IMG/VR virus record: IMGVR_UViG_3300046008_000856 | Coordinates: 1-24,166 of that record | Source: a virus | Length of the DNA: 24,166 nt | Direction: 5' to 3' (one strand) | In this document: positions 1 to 6,752 of the stretch, one piece after another | Position numbering within the stretch: the first letter of the stretch is position 1 | Layout: the number at the start of each line of letters is the position of its first letter | Notes under the pieces: generated by a model | Databases searched by the model: none | What the model saw: the letters and a program-made list of their open reading frames with translations, nothing else | What the model was told of the DNA's origin: nothing | Translations under genes and position numbers: made by a program

Positions 1-1399
1 CTTCAACATGAAGTTTGTTGTAGCCAAAAACTTGAGTTTTATCAAGGATTTTACTATTGATGTTATTAAGATAATTGCCTTGATAATTAACAGGTGTAAA
101 TGTATTTGTTTCGCCTGCCATCACATCCAAATAAAACCAAACGTACAAAGGCTTCGGAAAATCAACTCTAATGCTGGTTTCAGCAATTACATTGGTATTA
201 AAAAATATATCCATGTAATTTGGCGCAACAACAATTTTCTTTAAGCCATAGACATACTTCAAATCAACTGCGTAATTGTGACCGTTCAACCTGAAACTAT
301 CATTGTCAATTGTTAGCATCCTAGTTTTTGAGCGATAAAATTTATGTGTTTTATTGCTTTTTATTTCCATTAGGTTTGACATGGATTCAATACCTGCCAA
401 TACTTCTGGTGTAACGGGAACTGCTTTTGTGGTTTCTGAAAAAAGGTTATCTTTCGGATAATTGACAACAGGAACATCTAATAAATGATACGTTGGAAGA
501 TTAAACGTGCCACTTATAAAAATTTGTGCAACAGGGACTTTGGGGGCTGCCATAACTACGCCATTTATCCAAAGCTCGAAATTCCCATCTACGCAAAGCA
601 GTTTTATAGCTGCAAATGAATCGACTATATCAATTTCTTTTTCGTACAAGTTCCAATAAAAGTAAAAATTTTTGTTAAGCAGAAAAAGATTATTGCCTTT
701 TCCTGTTTCTAACGTGATTGATGACAGCCTTTTATCCTCGGAGTTCAACCCTACCAATACCTTAATTTGCCAATTTGAAAATAACTGATACGAGCCGCCA
801 ACTTCGTCCAAATTTAATCCTTCGGGAAATTTCACTCTTGCTTCAAAACACCAATCATTACCGCGAACACTGAGATTTCTTCCAAAATCTTTGAATCTGA
901 ATCCAGTATATTCAGCTCCTTTTTCTTGGTGAACAAAGCCTTCAAATGCGTCATCGTTTGGCTTGTAAGAACTTAGTCTAGTATTTTGTATGCCATTAGT
1001 TACGCCGCCCGTATAAAAAATCCCTTTTTCATTATTCGCCTTGTTGCGAATCTCGATACCCGTTTCATCGCCTATGAAATGGCAAAGGAATTGCGTTTTA
1101 TCAAACAGCGTGTCGCCGTCACCTTTGTTGTGAACAACGTGAAATCCAATTGCGGGGACTATGGAAATAACATCTACAAATTCAGATTTAAAATGTGGCG
1201 TTGGATTTTCAAATTTACCATGTACATCAATTCCAATTGTGCTTTTGAAATTTCGCGCTGGCAATTTTTGAAAAACAGATTGCAGCTCAATACTAATTAC
1301 ACTGACGACTTTAAAATTGATGACATTATCAACAAAATTCAAATCAGCAACATTTGAAGCGGGTTGTGCGTAAGTGGTGTCGAAGATAATGTCATTCAT
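1..1399 (-). CDS. Partial virion or tail-fibre-like protein with a LamG-like stretch, cut by the left edge
   Basis: An uninterrupted minus-strand frame runs from ATG at 1399 to the left edge, at least 466 codons with no stop in the window. It starts MNDIIFDTTYAQPASN and follows the 202-aa gene by 10 bases. The middle (about residues 190-300) reads like a concanavalin/LamG-type beta sandwich: NDWCFEARVKFP, then a run of strands, then FELWINGVVM, which matches the usual 'W-x-NG' end of such domains. This is a fold impression, not a family match. As the last visible gene of a five-gene minus operon of virion-type proteins it is probably a fibre or receptor-binding component. The C-terminus is outside the window. 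Confidence is high that it is coding and low on function. Confidence 0.8.
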   Translation of the reverse strand, partial: MNDIIFDTTYAQPASNVADLNFVDNVINFKVVSVISIELQSVFQKLPARNFKSTIGIDVHGKFENPTPHFKSEFVDVISIVPAIGFHVVHNKGDGDTLFDKTQFLCHFIGDETGIEIRNKANNEKGIFYTGGVTNGIQNTRLSSYKPNDDAFEGFVHQEKGAEYTGFRFKDFGRNLSVRGNDWCFEARVKFPEGLNLDEVGGSYQLFSNWQIKVLVGLNSEDKRLSSITLETGKGNNLFLLNKNFYFYWNLYEKEIDIVDSFAAIKLLCVDGNFELWINGVVMAAPKVPVAQIFISGTFNLPTYHLLDVPVVNYPKDNLFSETTKAVPVTPEVLAGIESMSNLMEIKSNKTHKFYRSKTRMLTIDNDSFRLNGHNYAVDLKYVYGLKKIVVAPNYMDIFFNTNVIAETSIRVDFPKPLYVWFYLDVMAGETNTFTPVNYQGNYLNNINSKILDKTQVFGYNKLHVE

Positions 1400-1409
1400 T
1401 TTTTAAACT

Positions 1410-2018
1410 CTAAGCAGTGATATTGTCAGAAATGGCAGCGTTATAAATGCCATTGCTATCATGTGAAACAACAAAGAAATTGAACCCAGCAGGGAGATTT
1501 GCAAACTGATAACGACCGACCGCATCACTCTTAACTTCATCAACCAGTTTGCCGTTGTCTTTGCGATACAGGCGAACTTTGCGCGATACAGGTACTTTGC
1601 CTTCTTTTGTCGTACCCGATACGGTTGCATTCCCGCTTGGAACAATCAATTCAACAGGCGTAGCACCAATGCGTTGTGGCAGCTTCTTTTGGATTTCGCC
1701 AGTGTAGCCGCCATTAACAAGACAGATGTCTTGCGATGTCATCTTAAAGCGCATCGCGCCGTTATCGCCAAGAGAGAACATTGGTGATTTTGATGCCAGC
1801 AAAAAACGCATAGCAGGATTGCCGTTGTTTGCCTGTAATTGCAGCAAATTTTCTGAAAGCATTGGCTTCGTTATGGACAATGAACCGCACTTTATTTTTG
1901 CTGATGTAATGAGCTTGCCAAACTTGCCGACAATCGGGTTCAATGCGCCACCTGTTTTTTGGTAGCGCGTATTAAGGAGGCGTACCGAGTAATCGGCAAC
2001 AACAATCGCGGCAGGCAT
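1410..2018 (-). CDS. Virion protein with C-terminal carboxypeptidase-regulatory-like (Ig-like) domain, 202 aa
   Basis: The chosen start is the ATG at 2018, which overlaps the upstream stop as TAATG and has GAGGGG upstream; a TTG two codons earlier is less likely. The N-terminal part (about 1-130) is not recognised. The C-terminal 70 residues contain VRLYRKDNGKLVDEVKSDAVGRYQFANLPAG, a classic pattern of the carboxypeptidase-regulatory-like/beta-sandwich fold (charged turn, then G-x-Y-x-F-x-x-L), common as a surface or fibre module in phage virion proteins. It is translationally coupled to the 377-aa gene and followed by the LamG-like protein, which supports a role at the host-contact end of the virion. 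Function is inferred from fold resemblance and context only. Confidence 0.72.
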   Translation of the reverse strand: MPAAIVVADYSVRLLNTRYQKTGGALNPIVGKFGKLITSAKIKCGSLSITKPMLSENLLQLQANNGNPAMRFLLASKSPMFSLGDNGAMRFKMTSQDICLVNGGYTGEIQKKLPQRIGATPVELIVPSGNATVSGTTKEGKVPVSRKVRLYRKDNGKLVDEVKSDAVGRYQFANLPAGFNFFVVSHDSNGIYNAAISDNITA

Positions 2019-3151
2019 TACCAAAGCCCCTCGACGATGATGTGTAACTCGCCCGTGATTGCCGTGTTAGGTGAATCAGCCAAGCCAATTGATAAAATCG
2101 TTTGATTTGGGAACTCCGCCAAGCCCTTGTAATACGAGCCATGTCCTAATGGTCTATTGTGTAGCGGCTGCAAAATACCCTGCAAAATTCCTCGCGTGCC
2201 ACCTTGAAAGATATAAAGAGGCGATACATTAAGAGAGTTGTCAATCGGTGACGGGAAGATGTCGCCACCATTACCAAGCCCTGTTGTAATGCCGCTACCA
2301 AACAAGCTAAATTGAACAGACCCGCCAATTTGAGTGAACGAGCGAGCATACCAACCACCCGTCGTTGTTGTTCTAAAGCCCGTCCATATTGTGCTATTTG
2401 TACCGCTTGACGCAATCAAAATACAGCCAAATGTATCTTCAAGCGTCATTTTTGATTTTGGATAACCGAATGCAAAACCAAAATAGTTGTTCGTTGACGT
2501 TACTGATGGATTGACGAAGAAATAAAACATATCGCCGTCAGCAACCAAAATCCAATTTTTTGGATTTGCGTCAGACGATTTTGGAATGGTGCAGACCGCC
2601 TGCTGAACAGTTGTTGGAAACGCTCTTTCCCCTGTTGTCGCGCCTGTCATAGCTTCAAAGCCACGCACGTTTGCAATGCCATTGTTGATTGCCGTCAATG
2701 AATCATCGACAGACAAATAACAGCGATTTGCAGTGTTTAACGCTGGGCGATAAGCCGCTTTATTGGCTTCGGCAAATTCCTTTACCCATTTTGCGCCTGC
2801 AACCTTAACGAGTGAACTTGCGTCAGGCGTACAAGTTGCTGACGTGGGGATGCCATTAAGTTTTATCGTTAAGCTGTTTGCAGTAACACTGGTAACATCA
2901 AACACGCCTGTGTATTGTTCGTCAGGCAATACAACTTCCAAACGCTGCAATTCACGAAAGCCGTGAGCCATATTAAATGTGATTGTTGCAACGTCACTTA
3001 CAGATGTTACTGACGAGATTTTTGTACTGTCCCTTGTGCCATAACCATTGACTAGGCACGCATCGAAAACACCAATTAAGCTACCGATTGCATTAGTTAA
3101 TTGTGGTGCGCCCACGTCGTCTGAACGAAAAAGCTGAACTTTGTTAGCCAT
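2018..3151 (-). CDS. Phage structural protein of unknown function, 377 aa
   Basis: Starts MANKVQLFRSDDVGAPQLTN. The ATG at 3151 is preferred over the upstream in-frame TTG (3166) because TTGGAG, the ribosome site, lies eight bases before the ATG and would sit on top of the TTG. The protein is rich in Thr, Ser, Asn and Gly with alternating hydrophobic strands (for example VTSVSDVATITFNMAHGF), typical of beta-rich virion proteins. There is no signal peptide, membrane segment or catalytic motif. It sits 15 bases after the duplicated-domain protein's stop and overlaps the next gene by one base. I recognise the style from phage virion loci but not a named family. A tail or appendage component is the best guess. 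Confidence 0.75.
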   Translation of the reverse strand: MANKVQLFRSDDVGAPQLTNAIGSLIGVFDACLVNGYGTRDSTKISSVTSVSDVATITFNMAHGFRELQRLEVVLPDEQYTGVFDVTSVTANSLTIKLNGIPTSATCTPDASSLVKVAGAKWVKEFAEANKAAYRPALNTANRCYLSVDDSLTAINNGIANVRGFEAMTGATTGERAFPTTVQQAVCTIPKSSDANPKNWILVADGDMFYFFVNPSVTSTNNYFGFAFGYPKSKMTLEDTFGCILIASSGTNSTIWTGFRTTTTGGWYARSFTQIGGSVQFSLFGSGITTGLGNGGDIFPSPIDNSLNVSPLYIFQGGTRGILQGILQPLHNRPLGHGSYYKGLAEFPNQTILSIGLADSPNTAITGELHIIVEGLW

Positions 3152-3166
3152 TTTGAAAAACTCCAA

Positions 3167-3982
3167 TTACATGATTTTGATTGACGGCGTAATGATATAC
3201 GGCGTGTTTAGTGGTAATGCGACAGGCGATGCTGGGTCAGCTTCAATGCTTACAACATAATTAGGTGCTGTCTTTGTCGTGATTGCATACCCTACAATTT
3301 CAGCCGAAAACAACGCGCCTGTTGGTGTAAAGGTAATAGCAGGGCAATTTGCGACGGCATCCCCCGTTGTTGTAACAATCGACCAAGCACTGTCCAAAAT
3401 ATCTTCTGCCAAATAACCGCCCACGCTTGTTGGTTGCGATAAATCGGCTAAAACTTTGGCTGTTATATTGTCAGGATTTGTAAATAAGACCGCCTGTAAT
3501 CCAGTTCCACGCGATGACATTTCATTTTTCAAAAGTAAATTCAAGAAAAATTCGGTGTTGCCTTTTGTTACTGGGTTGCAGGCTACATTTGCCGCCACAA
3601 TGTAAGGTGTACCAGCCGTTAAGGTAACTGGTGCTACAGGGTCAGTTACAATGAAAAGAACTTTAGGGCTTGCACCTTTTGTCACAATTGCCGCGCCTTG
3701 AATTGCGCCCGTGTAACTCGCGCCGATTGGCGTAAAGGTTTGTTGAGGATAAGAAAAAACGCCATTTGCAACCGTCCAGTTCGCATCAACTAATGTTTTG
3801 CGAGCGTAGCTACCGCCTGTTGGTTCGGTTAAATCGACATACTTTGTTGCTTCACTTACAGTTAAATTTGTAAATAAAAGCAATTCTAAATTTGCAGGGC
3901 GAATAGAGCTGTCATTTTTGAATAACATTGAGGCAAACAAAGCCTCACCTTCATTTGTGAAAAACGCTTGTTGGACAGCCAT
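3167..3982 (-). CDS. Virion protein made of two tandem copies of a ~130-aa beta-rich domain, 271 aa
   Basis: The two halves align along their length. Half 1 (about 5-135) has LLLFTN, DLTEPTGGSYARKTLVDANWTV, TFTPIGASYTGAIQGAAIVTK and TDPVAPVTLTAGTPYIVAANV. Half 2 (about 140-271) has AVLFTN, DLSQPTSVGGYLAEDILDSAWSI, TFTPTGALFSAEIVGYAITTK and ADPASPVALPLNTPYIITPSI. Domains with 'LFTN...GGYA...L...W...TFTP' are known in phage appendage-type proteins. The ATG at 3982 follows the previous stop after a single base. A duplicated appendage or baseplate-like domain is likely; the biochemical role is unknown. The duplication is seen directly; the appendage role is inference. Confidence 0.78.
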   Translation of the reverse strand: MAVQQAFFTNEGEALFASMLFKNDSSIRPANLELLLFTNLTVSEATKYVDLTEPTGGSYARKTLVDANWTVANGVFSYPQQTFTPIGASYTGAIQGAAIVTKGASPKVLFIVTDPVAPVTLTAGTPYIVAANVACNPVTKGNTEFFLNLLLKNEMSSRGTGLQAVLFTNPDNITAKVLADLSQPTSVGGYLAEDILDSAWSIVTTTGDAVANCPAITFTPTGALFSAEIVGYAITTKTAPNYVVSIEADPASPVALPLNTPYIITPSIKIM

Positions 3983-3983
3983 G

Positions 3984-4442
3984 TTACACCGCCCAATTTA
4001 TTGTGCATTTGTTGAGGGTGTAAATCTTGTCCTTTTCAATGTTTGCGCTGCCTTCAATCGTGGCATCACCACCGAATGCGGCAATTGAGCCGTCAATTCT
4101 TAGTGCCTCAGTTGAATTTCCACCAGCGTCAACCGCATTTGATTTAACACGCAACCATCCAGCAACGCCTGTTTCAAGTGCTTTGAATTGCCAAACTTGC
4201 GAACTGTCTTTATCGATTGTTTTGTCAGCAGCAACGGTTGCGAACTTCAAGCCGTTTGTCTGGCTGCCTGCTGTGAAAGGTAGTCCGCCAACTGTAACAA
4301 CGCCTAATAGCGTCCCCTTAATGGGTGAATCTGCATTTGTTGGGCGTGAGCCTGTATAGATTTCAATGCAGCCATAATTTAATTCAGCGGCAATTGATTC
4401 GAGGGCTTTATTGATAAACCCTGTCGAGTAGTTGTAAGCCAT
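3984..4442 (-). CDS. First gene of the minus structural operon, small virion-type protein, 152 aa
   Basis: The start is the ATG at 4442 (MAYNYSTGFINKALESIAAELNYG), preceded by AAGAGGT. Upstream in-frame start codons would begin inside the 5' hairpin at 4457-4471 and lack a ribosome site. The protein has a short helical N-terminus followed by a Gly/Thr/Val-rich beta-type body (LLGVVTVGGLPFTAGSQTNG, VWQFKALETGVAGWLRV) and ends NKCTINWAV. Its C-terminal part looks like a compact beta domain. It is the promoter-proximal gene of the leftward virion operon, with an untranslated leader holding a hairpin shared with the capsid gene leader. No family is recognised. Confidence 0.74.
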   Translation of the reverse strand: MAYNYSTGFINKALESIAAELNYGCIEIYTGSRPTNADSPIKGTLLGVVTVGGLPFTAGSQTNGLKFATVAADKTIDKDSSQVWQFKALETGVAGWLRVKSNAVDAGGNSTEALRIDGSIAAFGGDATIEGSANIEKDKIYTLNKCTINWAV

Positions 4443-4456
4443 TTGTAACCTCTTGT

Positions 4457-4471
4457 ACGTCATCACGACGT
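4457..4471 (-). promoter_or_regulatory. 5'-leader hairpin with GUGAU loop before the minus structural operon
   Basis: On the minus strand the leader reads ACGTC-GTGAT-GACGT, a 5-bp perfect stem with a 5-base loop, 14 bases before the ATG at 4442 and just ahead of its AAGAGG ribosome site. The 18-mer AGAACGTCGTGATGACGT (4474 to 4457) is repeated exactly on the plus strand at 7715-7732 before the capsid gene. The position relative to the ribosome site suggests a translational operator, an mRNA 5' protector or a boxB-like antitermination element. The structure and repeat are seen directly; the role is inference. Confidence 0.6.
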
Positions 4472-4490
4472 TCTGTTTTTTGGAGGCTAT

Positions 4491-4575
4491 AAGTTACATA
4501 GGGTTGAAGGCTCTTTTTTTTAAACGAAATTACTAAAATAGTTTAAAAAAACAATGTGACTAAACCCAATAAGAT
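4491..4575. promoter_or_regulatory. Divergent late-type promoter region with 29-bp dyad (4519-4547)
   Basis: The dyad has arms TTTAAAC and GTTTAAA around an AT-rich centre containing ACTAAAATAGT. The same 29 bases, with one difference, recur at 9563-9591. In the plus direction TAAGAT (4570-4575) starts 51 bases after the dyad's first base, and at the second copy TACAAT starts at the same distance. In the minus direction the same spacing lands on TAACTT (4496-4491), only a weak -10. There is no good -35 box, as expected for an activator-dependent promoter. The Mor-like protein encoded at 16020-16403 is the obvious candidate activator. This is inferred from geometry, not demonstrated. Confidence 0.55.
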
Positions 4576-4606
4576 TGCGGCATATTATTTTTTTAGGAGT
4601 TTAGGC

Positions 4607-6565
4607 GTGGACTACTTGTCTAACATGGGAAACCAAAGAAAAAAACTTTCTAGCGGGGCGAATTCGTCAGTGCAAGGCGAGTTGGTCACACCTGCGCCTA
4701 CGAATTACACAAAACCTAAAGCATTGCCTAACGAAACATTTATTGATGGTCAAAAGGCAAGTACCGCCGTTGGCAGACCAAATCCGCAGATTGGACAAAC
4801 ACAACAGGCATTACCCAAACCAAGTGCATTGAATGGTGAATTATTTACACAATCGCCTGCTAACTTTAAGCCAACGCCAGCTATTCAAAATCCCGCTATT
4901 GATGGTCAGGTTTCACGCCCTCTCGCAACGGTAAATAATCAAATAAAGACTACGCCACTAAATATAGGCTCTAGTTCGGCAATAAATGGCGAGCTGGTTA
5001 CTTCAACGCCAACGGCATTTAAGCCAAGCCCTATGGGTCAAGGCTCTATTATTGATGGTCAGGTTTCACGTCAGCCATTAGCGGGAACTCAATCACTTAC
5101 GCAGGCGGTTCAAAAACCACCAATGCCGCCGTATCAACCCACCGCGAATCCTGTTAATCAATATGGCGGAATGCCGCCTAATGGCAATGCAGGCAATGTA
5201 GGTAATGTAGGTGCATCGTCACCACCGCCGCCAGCTCAAAGTATCACAAGCAGATTAGCAGGCGGAATGAGTAGATTGTCTGCTGCAATGCCAGCGATTC
5301 AAGCAGGAATGAATGCCAGCAACATGATGAATCAAGAGGCTAATTTTGCTAAAAACATTCATGCGGGTTCAATTGCTGACCCGAATTTTGGAAATGAATT
5401 GATGGGTACTGCCCCGAAAAAAAGTTTTTCACGAACAAGCACACCTGCATCTAATCCAACAACAGAGAATGCAGCTATCGGTCGTGGAGGAATTCCAGTT
5501 GTACCAGAGCAATATATCAATTCACGCGCTGGAAAAATTGAGAATCCTGCTTACAGGCAATATATGGCAAGCCATCCACAACAAGCTGCTACACCTGCTA
5601 AAGCGGCAGTTCCACCAGCAAATCAAGCGGCAGTAAATCAAGCGACAGCACCGCAACAAGCTGTAAATCATACGCCGCCAAATTACAGCTTATCTGACCC
5701 CAAAAAAGCATTAGCAACCCACGCTGAAATTTTATTGAACGGTCAAACGCCAACACAACCTGACAACAGACCTAAGATGCCGACATCAATGAATGATGTT
5801 ACAAGCGGTACTGGCTACATCAAGGGTGGCAATGGCGCATTCAAAAATGGAATGGGATTTATCCAAAATGAAAATGGCATGATGGGAAGTGACGGCAAGC
5901 AGCGTACACCGCAACGCGGTTTATCAATGCCTACTTCTGATAATCGCATGGACATTAACGTATTAGACAGATTAGAGGCGCAGCGTGCGTCAGGTGCAAT
6001 TACTGCTGCACAAGCAGGAAAAATCTACACGCAATATCAAGAGCAAGCACAGGCAGATGCAATTCAAAAACTACCACTTGAGCAACGCGCACAAGCCGCA
6101 ATGCAATTATCGGCGGGTCGCGGGAACGTTCAAGCCGCACAGGAATTGACGAATCAGCAACAAATTGAAGGGCAAAACGCCGTACAAAATCGCCAGCTTG
6201 CCAACACTGAAAAAACAACTGACCACACAATCAATAATCCAGTTCAGCAACTAGCCGAGCATAAGGCAGTACTTGAAATGATGGCAGCAAGCAAAGACCC
6301 CGCCGAAGCAGAACAGGGGAAACAAGGATTGGCGCAACTTGCCGCGCTTACTCCAACGCCGCTTGAAAAATTAAAAACAAAACAGTTTGACCCAACAACA
6401 GGATTACCGCTTGCTGAACAAGAAGAATTCGGCAATCCACTTACAGGTCAAATTTATAGTCGCGGCGAAAAAAGAAGCGTTGGTGGTGCGCCGCCAGAAG
6501 GTACAGAGGGAGTGCTAGATGGAAAGCGAGTAAGGGTAGTTCGCGGTCAACCTGTACCAATTTAA
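4607..6565 (+). CDS. Low-complexity repeat-bearing phage protein, 652 aa (possible internal or ejected virion protein)
   Basis: The chosen start is the GTG at 4607, which has AGGAG seven bases upstream. An earlier in-frame GTG at 4556 would lie upstream of the predicted transcript start near 4582. The N-terminal 170 residues hold three degenerate repeats of about 51 aa, each with GEL(V/F)T...(A/S)PT/AN(F/Y)...IDGQ; the DNA ATTGATGGTCAGGTTTCACG occurs exactly at 4898-4917 and 5051-5070. The rest is rich in Gln, Asn, Pro and Ala, with a helical Gln-rich part (about 470-560). There is no enzyme motif. It is the first gene of the rightward head operon, upstream of the scaffold and capsid genes, where N4-gp56-type phages can carry internal proteins. 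Function is unknown; coding status is secure. Confidence 0.72.
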   Translation: MDYLSNMGNQRKKLSSGANSSVQGELVTPAPTNYTKPKALPNETFIDGQKASTAVGRPNPQIGQTQQALPKPSALNGELFTQSPANFKPTPAIQNPAIDGQVSRPLATVNNQIKTTPLNIGSSSAINGELVTSTPTAFKPSPMGQGSIIDGQVSRQPLAGTQSLTQAVQKPPMPPYQPTANPVNQYGGMPPNGNAGNVGNVGASSPPPPAQSITSRLAGGMSRLSAAMPAIQAGMNASNMMNQEANFAKNIHAGSIADPNFGNELMGTAPKKSFSRTSTPASNPTTENAAIGRGGIPVVPEQYINSRAGKIENPAYRQYMASHPQQAATPAKAAVPPANQAAVNQATAPQQAVNHTPPNYSLSDPKKALATHAEILLNGQTPTQPDNRPKMPTSMNDVTSGTGYIKGGNGAFKNGMGFIQNENGMMGSDGKQRTPQRGLSMPTSDNRMDINVLDRLEAQRASGAITAAQAGKIYTQYQEQAQADAIQKLPLEQRAQAAMQLSAGRGNVQAAQELTNQQQIEGQNAVQNRQLANTEKTTDHTINNPVQQLAEHKAVLEMMAASKDPAEAEQGKQGLAQLAALTPTPLEKLKTKQFDPTTGLPLAEQEEFGNPLTGQIYSRGEKRSVGGAPPEGTEGVLDGKRVRVVRGQPVPI

Positions 6566-6586
6566 CCAGTTACGCAGCCATGCGTT

Positions 6587-6628
6587 AAAAACAAAAAGCC
6601 CACATCGAATTAACAACGTGAGCTTTTT
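6587..6628. terminator. Bidirectional intrinsic terminator, stronger on the minus strand
   Basis: The arms 6593-6603 (AAAAAGCCCAC) and 6618-6628 (GTGAGCTTTTT) pair over 11 bases with one C/A mismatch around a 14-base loop. On the minus strand the stem ends in CTTTTTGTTTTT, a strong U-tract ending the crRNA-like transcript. On the plus strand it follows the 652-aa gene by 27 bases with only five T residues. The A-run of the second CRISPR-like repeat's handle is part of the stem. Confidence 0.75.
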
Positions 6629-6717
6629 AGCTGCCTATTCGGCAGTGAACTTTAACGCTAGGGTTTTGAAAGCATCGCAACCACTGATTTTCTAAGCTGC
6701 TTATTCAGCAGATAACG
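6588..6717 (-). ncRNA. Predicted ~130-nt crRNA-like small RNA (repeat-spacer-repeat-terminator)
   Basis: A minus-strand transcript is predicted to begin at 6717/6716, seven to eight bases after a perfect TATAAT (6729-6724), and to end in the U-tract near 6588. Its 5' end is exactly the first base of a type I-F-like repeat (6716-6689). A 38-base spacer (6688-6651), a second repeat (6650-6623) and the terminator hairpin follow. If cleaved by a host Cas6f it would give one crRNA with the 5' handle CUUAGAAA and a 3' hairpin with stem CUGCC/GGCAG. There is no open reading frame of note in this stretch. The locus is antisense to plus-strand read-through from the 652-aa gene into the scaffold gene. 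Function (RNA anti-CRISPR or phage-targeting guide) is inference. Confidence 0.7.
6623..6716 (-). CRISPR. Two type I-F-like CRISPR repeats with one 38-base spacer (orphan mini-array)
   Basis: On the minus strand, repeat 1 (6716-6689) begins GTTATCTGCTGAATAAGCAG and ends CTTAGAAA. Repeat 2 (6650-6623) begins GTTCACTGCCGAATAGGCAG and ends CTAAAAAG. The well-known I-F repeat of Pseudomonas and Escherichia, recalled from memory, is 28 bases, begins GTTCACTGCCGTATAGGCAG and ends in a CTAAGAAA-type handle. Repeat 2 matches its first 20 bases at all but one loop base. Between the two repeats the stem pair C-G becomes T-A on both sides (CTGCC/GGCAG versus CTGCT/AGCAG) and the GAATA loop is unchanged, so pairing is conserved. 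The canonical I-F spacer is 32 bases; here it is 38. No cas gene, leader or further repeats are seen. Confidence 0.72.
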
Positions 6718-6723
6718 GTTGTG

Positions 6724-6752
6724 ATTATAACAGATTCGCAGTCATGCGTTAA
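6724..6752 (-). promoter_or_regulatory. Promoter of the crRNA-like RNA (TTAACG-17-TATAAT)
   Basis: On the minus strand TTAACG (6752-6747, 4 of 6 to consensus) is followed by 17 bases and a perfect TATAAT (6729-6724). The expected start at 6717 coincides with the first repeat's 5' end. The CGCA-N4-TGCG palindrome (6737-6748) lies across the spacer, suggesting repression or activation by a dimeric regulator. Confidence 0.65.

Noticed and set aside
986-1357. Plus-strand 123-codon frame (and the 78-codon frame at 8-244)
   Set aside because: Both are shadows of the long minus-strand gene that runs from 1399 to the left edge; that frame has good composition and a proper start, while these have neither ribosome site nor protein-like sequence.
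3115-3127. GTCGTCTGAA, similar to a Neisseria-type DNA uptake sequence variant
   Set aside because: A single copy within coding sequence. Uptake sequences occur in many copies in such genomes, so this gives no host information.
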